Assembly: GCF_013415105.1 (NCBI RefSeq)
Contig: NZ_JACCDF010000001.1
Location: forward strand, 496,001 to 560,000
Origin: Vreelandella salicampi
Lineage (GTDB): Bacteria; Pseudomonadota; Gammaproteobacteria; Pseudomonadales; Halomonadaceae
DNA: 64,000 bases
Direction of reading: 5' to 3'
In this document: positions 9,201 through 17,449 of the stretch, in pieces
How positions within the stretch are numbered: the first letter of the stretch is position 1
Layout: every line of letters begins with the position of its first letter
The notes under the pieces: model-generated
Told to the model about the DNA's origin: nothing
Databases searched by the model: none
Seen by the model: the letters and a program-made list of their open reading frames with translations, nothing else
Made by a program: the position numbers and the translations under genes

Positions 9201-10259
9201 TTACGCTGCGTTTTTCAGCGATTTCATATCGATAACAAAACGGTAGTGAACATCGCCTTTTTTCATGCGCTCAAAGGCCTCGTTGATGTTCTGCATATCG
9301 ATCATTTCCACATCGCAGGTGATGTTGTGCTCGGCGCAGAAATCCAACAGTTCTTGTGTCTCGGCGATACCGCCAATCAGCGACCCCGCCAGTACACGGC
9401 GCTTAAAGATCAGGTTGGCACCTTGAACAGCCGGTTCAATGGGGTCCATCAACCCAACCATGATGTGGGTACCGTCGTACTTAAGCGTAGCGAGGTAAGG
9501 GTTGATATCGTGCTGGACCGGCACGGTATCGAGCATGAAATCGTAAGTTTCAGCCACCGCTTTCATTTGCGCTTCGTCGGTTGAGACCACGACGTGATCG
9601 GCGCCGTGGCGCTTGGCTTCCTCGACTTTGGCGTCAGAGCGGGTAAATACCGTGACCTCAGCGCCAAGCGCTTTGGCCAGTTTCACGCCCATATGGCCAA
9701 GGCCGCCCATGCCGATAACGCCCACTTTATGGCCTTTTTTCACACCATAGTGGCGAAGCGGCGAGTACGTGGTGATGCCAGCGCAAAGAATTGGCGCGGC
9801 AGAGGGCAGGTCAATACCTTCCGGCATGGTAAGCACAAAATGCTCGCTGACCACGATCGATTCAGCATAGCCACCTTGGGTCATGGTGCCATCTTGGCGA
9901 TCATCGCTGCCGTAGGTCATGGTGAAGCCGTTTAAACAATACTGCTCAACGTCATCCTGGCAGGCCGAACAGGTGCGGCAAGAGTCGACCATGCAGCCAA
10001 CGCCGACGACATCGCCGGCCTTAAAGCGCGTGACATCATCACCTACGCTGGTAACACGGCCAACAATCTCATGGCCGGGCACGACGGGGTAACGCGTCAG
10101 CCCCCAGTCGTTTTTGGCAAAGTGCAAATCGCTGTGGCATACGCCGCAGTAAAGAATCTCAATGGCGACATCATCGGGGCGCGGCGAACGGCGATCAATC
10201 GTTAGCGGTTCAAGCGGCTTATCGTCGGCGTGGGCTGCATATGCATTAGCTTGGCTCAT
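9201..10259 (-). CDS. Zinc-dependent NAD(P) alcohol dehydrogenase (YahK/cinnamyl-alcohol type)
   Basis: This 352-residue cytosolic medium-chain dehydrogenase interconverts alcohols and aldehydes. The catalytic zinc site is C41 (YCGVCHSD) with H63-E64 (GHEIVGRV). The structural zinc cysteines are C94, C97, C100 and C108. The nucleotide-binding turn is GMGGLGHMG. The pattern fits the YahK/AdhA group, which usually reduces aldehydes with NADPH. AAGGAG precedes the ATG. It is divergent from a YqhC-type AraC regulator; in E. coli that regulator type activates aldehyde reductase genes, so an aldehyde-stress role is likely. Confidence 0.9.
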   Translation of the reverse strand: MSQANAYAAHADDKPLEPLTIDRRSPRPDDVAIEILYCGVCHSDLHFAKNDWGLTRYPVVPGHEIVGRVTSVGDDVTRFKAGDVVGVGCMVDSCRTCSACQDDVEQYCLNGFTMTYGSDDRQDGTMTQGGYAESIVVSEHFVLTMPEGIDLPSAAPILCAGITTYSPLRHYGVKKGHKVGVIGMGGLGHMGVKLAKALGAEVTVFTRSDAKVEEAKRHGADHVVVSTDEAQMKAVAETYDFMLDTVPVQHDINPYLATLKYDGTHIMVGLMDPIEPAVQGANLIFKRRVLAGSLIGGIAETQELLDFCAEHNITCDVEMIDMQNINEAFERMKKGDVHYRFVIDMKSLKNAA

Positions 10260-10458
10260 CGAATGAAGCTCCTTTTTCAGTGATCCCCCTCAGCGACGGG
10301 GATGGGCGCCCATTATTAACCTAATAGGCTTAGATAGCGATGAACGAAGCTACGAAACTTTTGCACGATCCTCCATACATACGATATAAAATAACAAAAG
10401 ATGGGCTAGAAAATGTCATAATTATCTTTATTGCTGGAAATTTTCTCATGAGGTAGCT

Positions 10459-11376
10459 ATGTCGGGCGAAGTCTTCAACCCTAGCATGCACATAGACGGC
10501 GTGGGCAGTACGCTGGCTGAGTTGATCACCCCGCTGCTGGAACAACAAGGCATAACACCTACCGCACTTAGTGGCGTCACCCTGCTGAGCCTTGACCACC
10601 ACCGGGCTCGAACACCACTGCTCTACCAGCCTAGCTTAATTATCATTGCCCAAGGGCGGAAGATTGGCTATCTGGGCGATAGGGAAATTCACTACGACCC
10701 CGGCCACTACTTGGTACAAACCTTGCCGCTGCCGTTTGAGTGTGAAACCTATGGGACCCCGGAAGCACCTTTACTGGGGGTTTCCATTCAATTGGAGCCG
10801 GCGCTACTTAGCGAGATGGTGACCACCATGGGCGATGCGCCCGGCGATTATCCCACTACGATGCCCATGGCATCCGTTGCGATGAATGACGGCATGCACG
10901 CCGCGGTAGGGCGACTCGTGAGCGCCCTCCACAATCCGGCGGAACTTGCCACGATGGGTAACGCGCGCATTCGCGATGTCGTATTTGAGGCATTGAAGGG
11001 AGACCAAGGCCCGGCACTCAGGGCATTGGTGCGCGGCCACGGCCACTATGCGCGTATCGTTCAGGTGCTGTCATTGCTGCATCGTCACTTCGCCGACGAT
11101 TACAGCGTCGAGCAGCTAGCCCGGCAGGCCAACATGAGCCCCTCGACGTTTCACCAGCACTTTAAACAAATCACTCGCGCATCGCCAGCGCAATACATCA
11201 AGCAGCTGCGGCTGATTAAAGCCCAGCAACTGCTGCTACAAGATGACCATAATGTCAGCCAAGCGGCGCAGGCGGTGGGCTACCGAAGTGGGCCGCAATT
11301 CAGTCGCGACTATAAGCGCTATTTTGGCGACGCGCCGTTGCAGCATCGTCGCCAAGAACAGGCCATGCGACACTAA
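10459..11376 (+). CDS. AraC-family regulator of the YqhC type
   Basis: The protein has 305 residues. An AraC_N-type cupin domain covers about 20-185 (QPSLIIIAQGRK, HYLVQTLPLPFE), and two helix-turn-helix units lie at about 205-300 (VEQLARQANMSPSTFHQHF and VSQAAQAVGYRSGPQFSRDY). This domain pair is that of E. coli YqhC, which senses reactive aldehydes and activates yqhD. Here the divergent neighbour is a zinc alcohol dehydrogenase, and the 199-base gap is the obvious target. The family is firm; the aldehyde response is inferred from the family and the neighbour. Confidence 0.9.
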   Translation: MSGEVFNPSMHIDGVGSTLAELITPLLEQQGITPTALSGVTLLSLDHHRARTPLLYQPSLIIIAQGRKIGYLGDREIHYDPGHYLVQTLPLPFECETYGTPEAPLLGVSIQLEPALLSEMVTTMGDAPGDYPTTMPMASVAMNDGMHAAVGRLVSALHNPAELATMGNARIRDVVFEALKGDQGPALRALVRGHGHYARIVQVLSLLHRHFADDYSVEQLARQANMSPSTFHQHFKQITRASPAQYIKQLRLIKAQQLLLQDDHNVSQAAQAVGYRSGPQFSRDYKRYFGDAPLQHRRQEQAMRH

Positions 11377-11404
11377 ATTAATTATGCTTTAAAGGAATGA
11401 ACCG

Positions 11405-11617
11405 GTGAACCCAGAAGACCTTGAGAAGCTGGTAACGCGCACGCTGCCCTTCGGCAAATATGCCGGCTGGCTTATCGCCGACTTACCCGGGCCGTACCTA
11501 AACTGGTTTGCGCGGGAAGGTTTTCCTGCGGGAGAAATAGGCCAACTTCTGCATTTAATGCACGAGATTGACCACAACGGTTTGAGTGACCTGCTCGAAC
11601 CCCTGCGGAAACGATAA
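11405..11617 (+). CDS. DUF3820 family protein
   Basis: This small 70-residue protein reads from a GTG start at 11405, with AAAGGA 8 bases upstream. The LPFGKYAGWLIADLP pattern, the GPYLNWFAREGFPAGEIGQ segment and the closing LLEPLRKR are characteristic of DUF3820, found widely in gammaproteobacteria. The molecular function is not established. It follows the AraC gene by 28 bases and may be cotranscribed with it. Confidence 0.85.
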   Translation: MNPEDLEKLVTRTLPFGKYAGWLIADLPGPYLNWFAREGFPAGEIGQLLHLMHEIDHNGLSDLLEPLRKR

Positions 11618-11661
11618 TGTGCCCAGTACCTGTCGCTGGTACCTTTCACTAGTATCGGTCA

Positions 11662-12015
11662 TTAGCACCTATCCCTAAGCGCCTGCTCACGCTCAGCGAT
11701 ATATAACGCTTTATGTTGGCAGGTATCGGCGGGGAAACGGCCCAACGCTACCGCTCGTTCGAAAAAGCCGGTGGCGGGCAGATCATCGCCTCGACGGCTA
11801 ACCACCAGCGCGGCGATCATCGGCCGCCCAGCGGCGACATCCTCAGCCATGAGCTGCTCAAGCGCCTGGGCAACGCGCTGAATAGTGCGCGGTGGCGCAA
11901 GCCCAAGCGCCTGGGCCACTTGCTGGTAGGTCATGGGTAATGCGTCATCCGGGCTCTCCACCAGCAGTGCGCGCACCTGGGTGGCGATGTCTGAGTTCGT
12001 ATCACGCTGCGTCAT
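11662..12015 (-). CDS. Hypothetical protein with helix-turn-helix-like segment
   Basis: Starting at ATG 12015 the protein has 117 residues; a longer reading to 12111 would overlap the upstream PfpI gene and lacks support. The segment MTYQQVAQALGLAPPRTIQRVAQAL looks like a helix-turn-helix or an MGMT-like wing, followed by IAALVVSRRGDDLPATGFF. It has no PCHRV active site, so it is not an alkyltransferase. Function unknown. It is the last gene of a minus-strand run starting with the flavin reductase, and its weak ribosome site suggests reliance on upstream translation. Confidence 0.55.
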   Translation of the reverse strand: MTQRDTNSDIATQVRALLVESPDDALPMTYQQVAQALGLAPPRTIQRVAQALEQLMAEDVAAGRPMIAALVVSRRGDDLPATGFFERAVALGRFPADTCQHKALYIAEREQALRDRC

Positions 12016-12056
12016 CGTGGCTAGTCGCTTTAACGCTGACTTATATGGCGACCAAA

Positions 12057-12626
12057 TTAGCGATCCAACAAGGCCATAAACTGTGCTAACCACGCGGGGT
12101 GAGCAGGCCAAGCCGGAGCTGTGACGAGATTGCCGTCGGTGACCGCGTCGGTCACTTCCAAGTCAGCAAAGCGTCCTCCCGCTAGCTCGACTTCTGGCTG
12201 ACACGCCGGGTAAGCCGAGCACTGCTTGCCATCTAACACCTTGGCGGCAGCGAGCAGCTGCGCGGCATGACAAATCGCTGCCACGGGCTTATTCGCTTCA
12301 AAAAAGTGCTGAATCATTGTTAGCACGTCTTTATTTAAACGTAGATACTCCGGCGCCCGGCCACCCGGCACGACCAACGCATCGTAATCGGCAGGATTAA
12401 TGCTTTCAAAATCAGCGGTTAGTGCAAAGCGGTGGCCCGGCTTTTCGGTATACGTTTGATCGCCTTCGAAATCATGAATCGCGGTGGCGACGCTATCACC
12501 CGCTTTTTTATCCGGGCACACGGCGTCGACTTGGTGGCCAACCGCCATCAATGCCTGAAAGGGCACCATGGTTTCGTAATCTTCGGTAAAGTCACCGGTA
12601 ATCATTAGGATACGTTTGCCGCTCAT
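12057..12626 (-). CDS. DJ-1/PfpI family protein
   Basis: This 189-residue cytosolic protein carries the DJ-1/PfpI fold. The nucleophile elbow is [13 protein letters not shown] (cysteine near residue 115), preceded by the strand [13 protein letters not shown]. Members act as deglycase/glyoxalase-like or chaperone-like stress proteins. GAGGAG precedes the ATG. The 95-base upstream region holds three copies of a 16-bp repeat and a 27-bp element also found upstream of the next gene, so regulation shared with the redox cluster is likely. The exact activity is unknown. Confidence 0.9.
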   Translation of the reverse strand: MSGKRILMITGDFTEDYETMVPFQALMAVGHQVDAVCPDKKAGDSVATAIHDFEGDQTYTEKPGHRFALTADFESINPADYDALVVPGGRAPEYLRLNKDVLTMIQHFFEANKPVAAICHAAQLLAAAKVLDGKQCSAYPACQPEVELAGGRFADLEVTDAVTDGNLVTAPAWPAHPAWLAQFMALLDR

Positions 12627-12670
12627 GTCTGTACTCCTCGCCGTTATGCAGTGAAATGTATTGTGGTATC

Positions 12671-12718
12671 AGTGGCAACTACAATCAGTGGTAACTACAA
12701 TTAGTGGTAACTACAAAA
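12671..12718. repeat. Three tandem 16-bp repeats upstream of the PfpI gene
   Basis: Three head-to-tail copies (12671-12686, 12687-12702, 12703-12718) have the unit AGTGGTAACTACAATT with 1-2 changes each. They lie 45-92 bases upstream of the PfpI start. The third copy forms a short dyad (ACTACA ... TGTAGT) with the shared element that follows. Confidence 0.8.
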
Positions 12719-12720
12719 TG

Positions 12721-12747
12721 AGTGTAGTCGAAAGCCAACCACTTCAA
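12721..12747 (-). promoter_or_regulatory. 27-bp element shared with 13448-13474
   Basis: On the minus strand this reads TTGAAGT, six variable bases, then CTTTCGACTACACT. The same arrangement occurs at 13448-13474, with the 7- and 14-base blocks identical. Both copies lie upstream of, and in the same orientation to, a redox/stress gene, so they are candidate promoter or regulator sites. Confidence 0.5.
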
Positions 12748-12772
12748 GCATTCGACACATCGTTCTGCAGCG

Positions 12773-13405
12773 TTACTGCATGACGTCTACCAATTCGCGC
12801 TGTCCGTCTAGCAAAACAAATTCCCGCTGCGTGGTCTCAGGGTGCTGTAAGGCATAAAGCAGCGCATGAGCGACATTTGCGCGAGATACTTGATTGTCGT
12901 CTCCCGCTTCTTCAAGCGAACCGGCAAATCGCTGGCTGGCAGGCTCATTAGTCAGCCGACCGGGCTTTAAGATCACGTGGGGAACAGTGCTCATCTTAAG
13001 ATGCGCATCGGCCGCGAATTTAGCCGCCATGTAAGGGCGCAGCTTTTCCGGGGCTTCCAACGGGTTTTCTGCGCGCATGGCGCTGATCATCAAATAGCGC
13101 GAAAGGCCTTTTTCACTGGCAATATCCGCTGCGCGAATAGCACCGTAAAGGTCAATCATCAGGGTTTTATCGGGGCCGGTATGGGGGCCGGAACCAGCGG
13201 CAAAGACGACCTGATCACAACCGTCAAATGCATGGGAAAAGTCGTCTTCTAGATCCGCCACCACGGCATCAATGCCGTGCTGGGTAAACCAGTCGGTTTG
13301 CTCATGGCTACGCACCATGGCTTTGATGGGCTCACCGGCCTCTTTCGCTAGCTCGCAAAACTGCTTACCAATCTGGCCGTTAGCACCGATTACCAGTGTC
13401 GTCAT
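12773..13405 (-). CDS. NAD(P)H-binding oxidoreductase, NmrA/YwnB-like atypical SDR
   Basis: The protein has 210 residues from ATG 13405, chosen because a textbook AAAGGAGG sits just upstream; a longer reading to 13474 is unsupported. The Rossmann start MTTLVIGANGQIGKQFCELA carries GxxGxxG at residues 7-13. The rest resembles NAD(P)H-binding atypical short-chain dehydrogenases (YwnB/NmrA type), which often lack the YxxxK catalytic pair and act as redox sensors or reductases. It sits between the PfpI and flavin reductase genes and shares an upstream element with PfpI. Confidence 0.85.
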   Translation of the reverse strand: MTTLVIGANGQIGKQFCELAKEAGEPIKAMVRSHEQTDWFTQHGIDAVVADLEDDFSHAFDGCDQVVFAAGSGPHTGPDKTLMIDLYGAIRAADIASEKGLSRYLMISAMRAENPLEAPEKLRPYMAAKFAADAHLKMSTVPHVILKPGRLTNEPASQRFAGSLEEAGDDNQVSRANVAHALLYALQHPETTQREFVLLDGQRELVDVMQ

Positions 13406-13447
13406 TACGCCTCCTTTCGCTCTAACATCAAATGCTTTTATAGAGTT

Positions 13448-13474
13448 AGTGTAGTCGAAAGTCGATAACTTCAA
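13448..13474 (-). promoter_or_regulatory. Second copy of the shared 27-bp element
   Basis: AGTGTAGTCGAAAG (plus strand, 13448-13461) is identical to 12721-12734, and ACTTCAA follows at the same spacing. It lies 43-69 bases upstream of the NAD(P)H-binding protein start, where a promoter is expected; TATAAA follows it on the minus strand. Confidence 0.5.
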
Positions 13475-13484
13475 CCCTTGAGCG

Positions 13485-14099
13485 TTACGCGGGGCGTTCC
13501 AAGGCGAAACGATCAGTGCAGCGTATGTAATCGCTGCCCGCTAAACGGCCCACGGGCTTAAGCACCTCTATATCCACATGGCGCCCGTCCCAGACGGCGT
13601 CGTCGATATAGATCGAGACAACTTCGGCCAGCACCAAACTCCCCGCCATGGGCTGCTCGCCGAAGCGGATCATGTCATAAAGCTTGCAACCAAAAGCGAC
13701 CGGCGCGGCGGCAACTCGCGGTACGCGAATCCCTGGCATGGTGGCTTTTTCAAGCCCCGCCAAGGCGAACTCATCCTCCTCAGGAGCCAAGCTCGCACTG
13801 GTGATATTGAGCGCTTCCACCAGCGCTTCGCCGCATAAGTGCACGACGCACTCGGGCACCTGACATAAGTTGCGCACAGTATCTTTGCTCTGACCTTGCG
13901 GCGTTTGTAGCGGTGAGAAACCAAGCACCGGCGGATTGACGCTCACTACGTTAAAAAACGAAAACGGCGCCAAATTCGCGTTGCCCTGGCTATCTTGCGT
14001 GGCCACCCAAGCCATCGGCCGCGGGCAGATGGTGCCTGAAAGCAGACGATACAGCGTCCCGGCCTCCAGCGGCTGGTCATCCAAACGGTATTCGCTCAT
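13485..14099 (-). CDS. Flavin reductase-like FMN-binding protein
   Basis: This 204-residue protein has the flavin reductase/flavoredoxin fold. Hallmarks are the N-terminal RPMAWVATQDSQGNANLAPFS flavin-binding region (about 27-46), VNPPVLGFSP, and the DT(V)RNL segment that contacts flavin phosphate. Members reduce free FMN or bind it for a partner oxygenase. It lies 16 bases downstream of the proline racemase-family gene, so it is probably cotranscribed with that gene and the MDR oxidoreductase. No monooxygenase partner is present, so the electron acceptor is unknown. Confidence 0.85.
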   Translation of the reverse strand: MSEYRLDDQPLEAGTLYRLLSGTICPRPMAWVATQDSQGNANLAPFSFFNVVSVNPPVLGFSPLQTPQGQSKDTVRNLCQVPECVVHLCGEALVEALNITSASLAPEEDEFALAGLEKATMPGIRVPRVAAAPVAFGCKLYDMIRFGEQPMAGSLVLAEVVSIYIDDAVWDGRHVDIEVLKPVGRLAGSDYIRCTDRFALERPA

Positions 14100-14115
14100 T
14101 AGGGATCCTTATCAG

Positions 14116-15177
14116 TTACGCACCTATTACAAGAGCGTGGGCGTGACGGTCACTTAAGATGTGATGGAGGTTGCCGCAGTAGACCAGCGGGTCTTCGCAA
14201 TTGATAACGATATCGGATTTCGACAGCACGTAGCTGCGCCCGGTGATGTTATTTTCTACCACCTGGTAAGCCCCCTCTGTATGGGTGCCAGTAAAAGTGC
14301 CGATAAAGCCGGTTTCGCGCAGCGAGACGGTTTCCAGCTTATCGCCAAGCTGCAGCCGCCCTTCATAATTCATCAAGGCCAGTCGCGCCGAGGTGCCGGT
14401 GCCGGTGGTACTGCGGCAAATAACACCAGGATGAACGTAGGTGGTGGAGCGCGAACGCACGTAGCCATCGGCGATGCGTTCTTCCGGCCCCATAAAGTGA
14501 AGAAACGGCAACGGCCCGACATCGCCTAAGGTGTAGTGGGAGAACCCCCGTTCGGCTTTGATCGCCTCGACAATTTTGTGCGCGCAACCGGCCAGCGCTC
14601 GCTCCTCTTCGCGGACCAGCTTGAAGCCCAATGCGTCGGCCTCGACCAGCGCGTAAAAGCCGCCGCTGTAGGCGATGGAATAGGTAACTTCGCCAATATC
14701 GGGCACGTTGATGGTAGCGCGATAGGTGTCGATATAACTGGGCAGTCCTTCGCAGGTCACCGCATCCACCACGCCGTTTTTCACCGTGGCTTCGATATTC
14801 ACCAGCCCCGCCGGCGCTTCGAGCTTGAAGTGCTGCACGCCCTCTTGTTTCGCCACGATACCGTGTTCCAGTACGGCGGTAGCGGTGCACAGCGTGTTGG
14901 AGCCGGAGTAAATGGGGTAGCCCATGACTTCCATGATGATGTAGCCCGCAACTGCCTCGGGGTGGGTGGCAGGCACAAGCAAATCCACCGACATTTCGGG
15001 AATACCGTAAGGCTCGGTCAGCAACAGCTGGCGCAGGCCGTCAGCATCGTCGCGCAGGTACTCCATCTGCTCGCGCACCGTGGCGCCCGGCAGCAAATCG
15101 ATACCGCCGGTGACAATACGGCTCACGTCGCCGCCTGCGTGGGTATCCATCAGTTGGATGGTATGTGTGGTATTCAT
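14116..15177 (-). CDS. Proline racemase superfamily protein with Ser/Thr in the catalytic positions
   Basis: This 353-residue cytosolic protein has the proline racemase double fold. Known members are racemases or epimerases (Cys/Cys or Ser/Cys pair) and trans-3-hydroxy-L-proline dehydratases (Cys/Thr pair). Here the first position is serine (PIYSGSNTLC, where MCGHNT is usual) and the second is threonine (STTGTGTSARLA, where CGTGTSA is usual). Classic racemase chemistry is therefore doubtful, and a dehydratase or another role is more plausible. Its start overlaps the stop of the upstream MDR gene by 4 bases (ATGA), implying coupled translation. Confidence 0.85.
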   Translation of the reverse strand: MNTTHTIQLMDTHAGGDVSRIVTGGIDLLPGATVREQMEYLRDDADGLRQLLLTEPYGIPEMSVDLLVPATHPEAVAGYIIMEVMGYPIYSGSNTLCTATAVLEHGIVAKQEGVQHFKLEAPAGLVNIEATVKNGVVDAVTCEGLPSYIDTYRATINVPDIGEVTYSIAYSGGFYALVEADALGFKLVREEERALAGCAHKIVEAIKAERGFSHYTLGDVGPLPFLHFMGPEERIADGYVRSRSTTYVHPGVICRSTTGTGTSARLALMNYEGRLQLGDKLETVSLRETGFIGTFTGTHTEGAYQVVENNITGRSYVLSKSDIVINCEDPLVYCGNLHHILSDRHAHALVIGA

Positions 15178-16376
15178 GCGCGGCTCACTGACTCGTTAGA
15201 AGCATTCTCGTTAGAGGCGTTTAGGGCAAACGGCGCGCCGTGGTTTTGCCACTGGCTGTCCGGGACGATCACGATCTTACCCAGGTAGTTGCTATCGCGA
15301 TTGACGAAATAGCGCTCGGCCTCGTGCAGCTCGGAGAGTTTGAATGCCGCGTGCAGCACCGGTTTAAGCTCACCGCGTCGAATCCACGCCATCAGCTGTT
15401 CGGCCTCTTTGCGAGTGCCGTGGGAGACACCGAAAATTTGCACTTGGTAGAGATAAACCCGCGTCCACATCATCTCGCTGACGTTGCCGCCGCTGGCCCC
15501 GGCAATCGATAGGCGCGGGTAGGTGGTGCGCGCTTTCATATCCTGGATCATGGTATCGATAAACAAATTCGTCATCTCACCACCCACCAAGTCCATCACC
15601 GCGTCAATCGGCGCGCCGCCGGTTGCCTTAAGCACGCGGTCCACGAACGTTGGCAAATCGCCACGGTCAATCACCGCCTCAGCGCCGAGTTCAAGCAGCG
15701 CATCGGCTTTATCGGGTTGGCTCACCGCGTAAGGGATCGCCCCGACCACACGGCAGAGCTGAATCAGCGCCGTGCCCACGCCGCCGCTGGCTCCGCTCAC
15801 CAGCACGCGCTCGCCGGTGCTCACCTTGGCGGAAGTCATCATATGATAGGCGGTCTGGTACGAGCACATGCCCATGGCGGCAAGCTCGGCGTCGCTGAGC
15901 TCAGGATTGGGAATGGAATGAAACTGATCCGCCGGCAGTACGACGTACTCGGCAAAGCCACCATCCGCACCATGGCCGTAGTAGTCCGGCGTTAGGTTGA
16001 TATCGCGGCGTGCATCAGCGTAAAGGTTGAAATCCAACAGGCCGCGCTCGCCTATGCGCGAGGGGTCAACGCCCTCACCCACGGCGGCCACGCGCCCGGC
16101 GATATCCGCGCCTTGAATGCGCGGAAACGTCAGCGTCGGCTCGCCGCCCATGGCAAACGAGGTCACGTCCTGTTTATCTTTGGTCGGGTAGAGCCCTTCG
16201 CGCGCCTTGCGGTCGGTGTTGTTCTTGGCGGTTGCGGTCACTTGCACCAGCACCTCGCCCGGCCCCGGGGTCGGCACGGGTACATCGACGCGATATTCAA
16301 GCTTTTCAATGCCGCCGTGTCCGGTCAGTACCATAGCGGCCATGCGAGTGGGCAGGTTAGCGATGTTATCTGCCAT
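15174..16376 (-). CDS. Zinc-less MDR oxidoreductase (quinone oxidoreductase-like)
   Basis: The protein has 400 residues from ATG 16376, which follows GAGGAG; the longer reading to 16511 is unsupported. It is a medium-chain dehydrogenase: GxGEVLVQV near the N-terminus, the ATAKNNTDRKAREG substrate loop, and the NAD(P)-binding VLVSGASGGVGTALIQL (about 190-206). The CGxCHxD catalytic zinc residues are absent, so it is probably a quinone- or enone-reductase-type enzyme. It overlaps the proline racemase-family gene (ATGA), suggesting the two act in one catabolic route. Confidence 0.85.
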   Translation of the reverse strand: MADNIANLPTRMAAMVLTGHGGIEKLEYRVDVPVPTPGPGEVLVQVTATAKNNTDRKAREGLYPTKDKQDVTSFAMGGEPTLTFPRIQGADIAGRVAAVGEGVDPSRIGERGLLDFNLYADARRDINLTPDYYGHGADGGFAEYVVLPADQFHSIPNPELSDAELAAMGMCSYQTAYHMMTSAKVSTGERVLVSGASGGVGTALIQLCRVVGAIPYAVSQPDKADALLELGAEAVIDRGDLPTFVDRVLKATGGAPIDAVMDLVGGEMTNLFIDTMIQDMKARTTYPRLSIAGASGGNVSEMMWTRVYLYQVQIFGVSHGTRKEAEQLMAWIRRGELKPVLHAAFKLSELHEAERYFVNRDSNYLGKIVIVPDSQWQNHGAPFALNASNENASNESVSRA

Positions 16377-16480
16377 GGCTGACTCCTCTTGGTTGTCGAT
16401 AATCAAACCATGACGATAACAAACTTTCGCCGCGTCGCCATGGGGCGCACACGCAATCGCGCACTTCTTATAGCAACAGG

Positions 16481-17449
16481 TTAAAACCAGCGCTGACGCT
16501 TGAAGAGCCAAATTAGCGTGATGCCGATACCCAGCATTACACCCCAGACGAAGAAATAGCCATAGCGGTAGCCAAGCTCGGGCATATATTCAAAGTTCAT
16601 GCCGTAAATACCGGCGATAAAGGTCAGCGGCACAAAGATGGCGGTGATCACCGTTAGCACGCGCATGGTGATATTGAGCTGATGCGAGGAAATCGAGATA
16701 TAGCCGTCGACTAAGTCACCGCAAATATCGTAATACATCTGCGTGAGGGTATAGAGACGCTCAAAGCGATCCTCCACATCGGTGATGGCGTGCAGGGTTT
16801 CACTATCATCGCGGGGCAGATGCGCGTAGTCATAGGCGGTGAGCTCCTGCGTGATGCCCTTGTGATAGCTGAACACGCGGCGCATTTTGACCAATCGCGA
16901 ACGGTAGGCGGTAATCCGTCGCATCAGGTCGTCGTTGCCCGCGGCTAGCAGCTCATCTTCGATATCGCTCAGCGCGGTTTCAAATTGCAACAGGCTATCG
17001 ATATAAAACCCGGCCGAGATGTACATCACACGCAGCGCAACACGCTCAGGGGATTGACGCAAAAGCGTGGCACCTGCCTCGTTGAATAACCGCTCAATGC
17101 TTAGGGCTTCACCCGGGTGCAAGGTGATCAAAAAACGTTCGCCGATGAAAAAGCTCACCTGCTGCGGCACATAGTTAAGCTCGGCATCAAACGAGGAAAT
17201 ACCGCGATAGATAATCAGCGTGTGCGTTTCAAACTCTTCTATCTTCGGCGGGTGACGCTCTTTATGAGCATCTTGAATGGCAAGCGGGTGACACTCAAAG
17301 GACTCAAGTAACGCTAGCTCCTGCGCCTGCTCCTCGCCGTGCATATCCACCCAGATATGGCTTTTGGGGGTTTCGCGAAAGAGCGCTATCAGCGTTTCAT
17401 CGCCCTCTTGTGTGGTGCCATCCGGCAGTGTGAGTAATACGCGAATCAT
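16481..17449 (-). CDS. corA: Magnesium/cobalt transporter CorA
   Basis: This 322-residue inner-membrane protein is a pentameric channel-type Mg2+ (and Co2+/Ni2+) uptake system. A large cytoplasmic alpha/beta domain (1-255) precedes two C-terminal helices (about 262-282 and 292-312). The invariant selectivity motif GMN is present (AGIYGMNFEYMPEL) and the protein ends in a basic tail (LFKRQRWF). Its start overlaps the stop of the upstream diguanylate cyclase gene by four bases, so the two are translationally coupled, an unusual pairing. Confidence 0.95.
   Translation of the reverse strand: MIRVLLTLPDGTTQEGDETLIALFRETPKSHIWVDMHGEEQAQELALLESFECHPLAIQDAHKERHPPKIEEFETHTLIIYRGISSFDAELNYVPQQVSFFIGERFLITLHPGEALSIERLFNEAGATLLRQSPERVALRVMYISAGFYIDSLLQFETALSDIEDELLAAGNDDLMRRITAYRSRLVKMRRVFSYHKGITQELTAYDYAHLPRDDSETLHAITDVEDRFERLYTLTQMYYDICGDLVDGYISISSHQLNITMRVLTVITAIFVPLTFIAGIYGMNFEYMPELGYRYGYFFVWGVMLGIGITLIWLFKRQRWF

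Noticed and set aside
11662-12015. Alkylguanine-DNA alkyltransferase-like protein
   Set aside because: The helical segment looks similar, but the PCHRV active site and the family fold signatures are missing.
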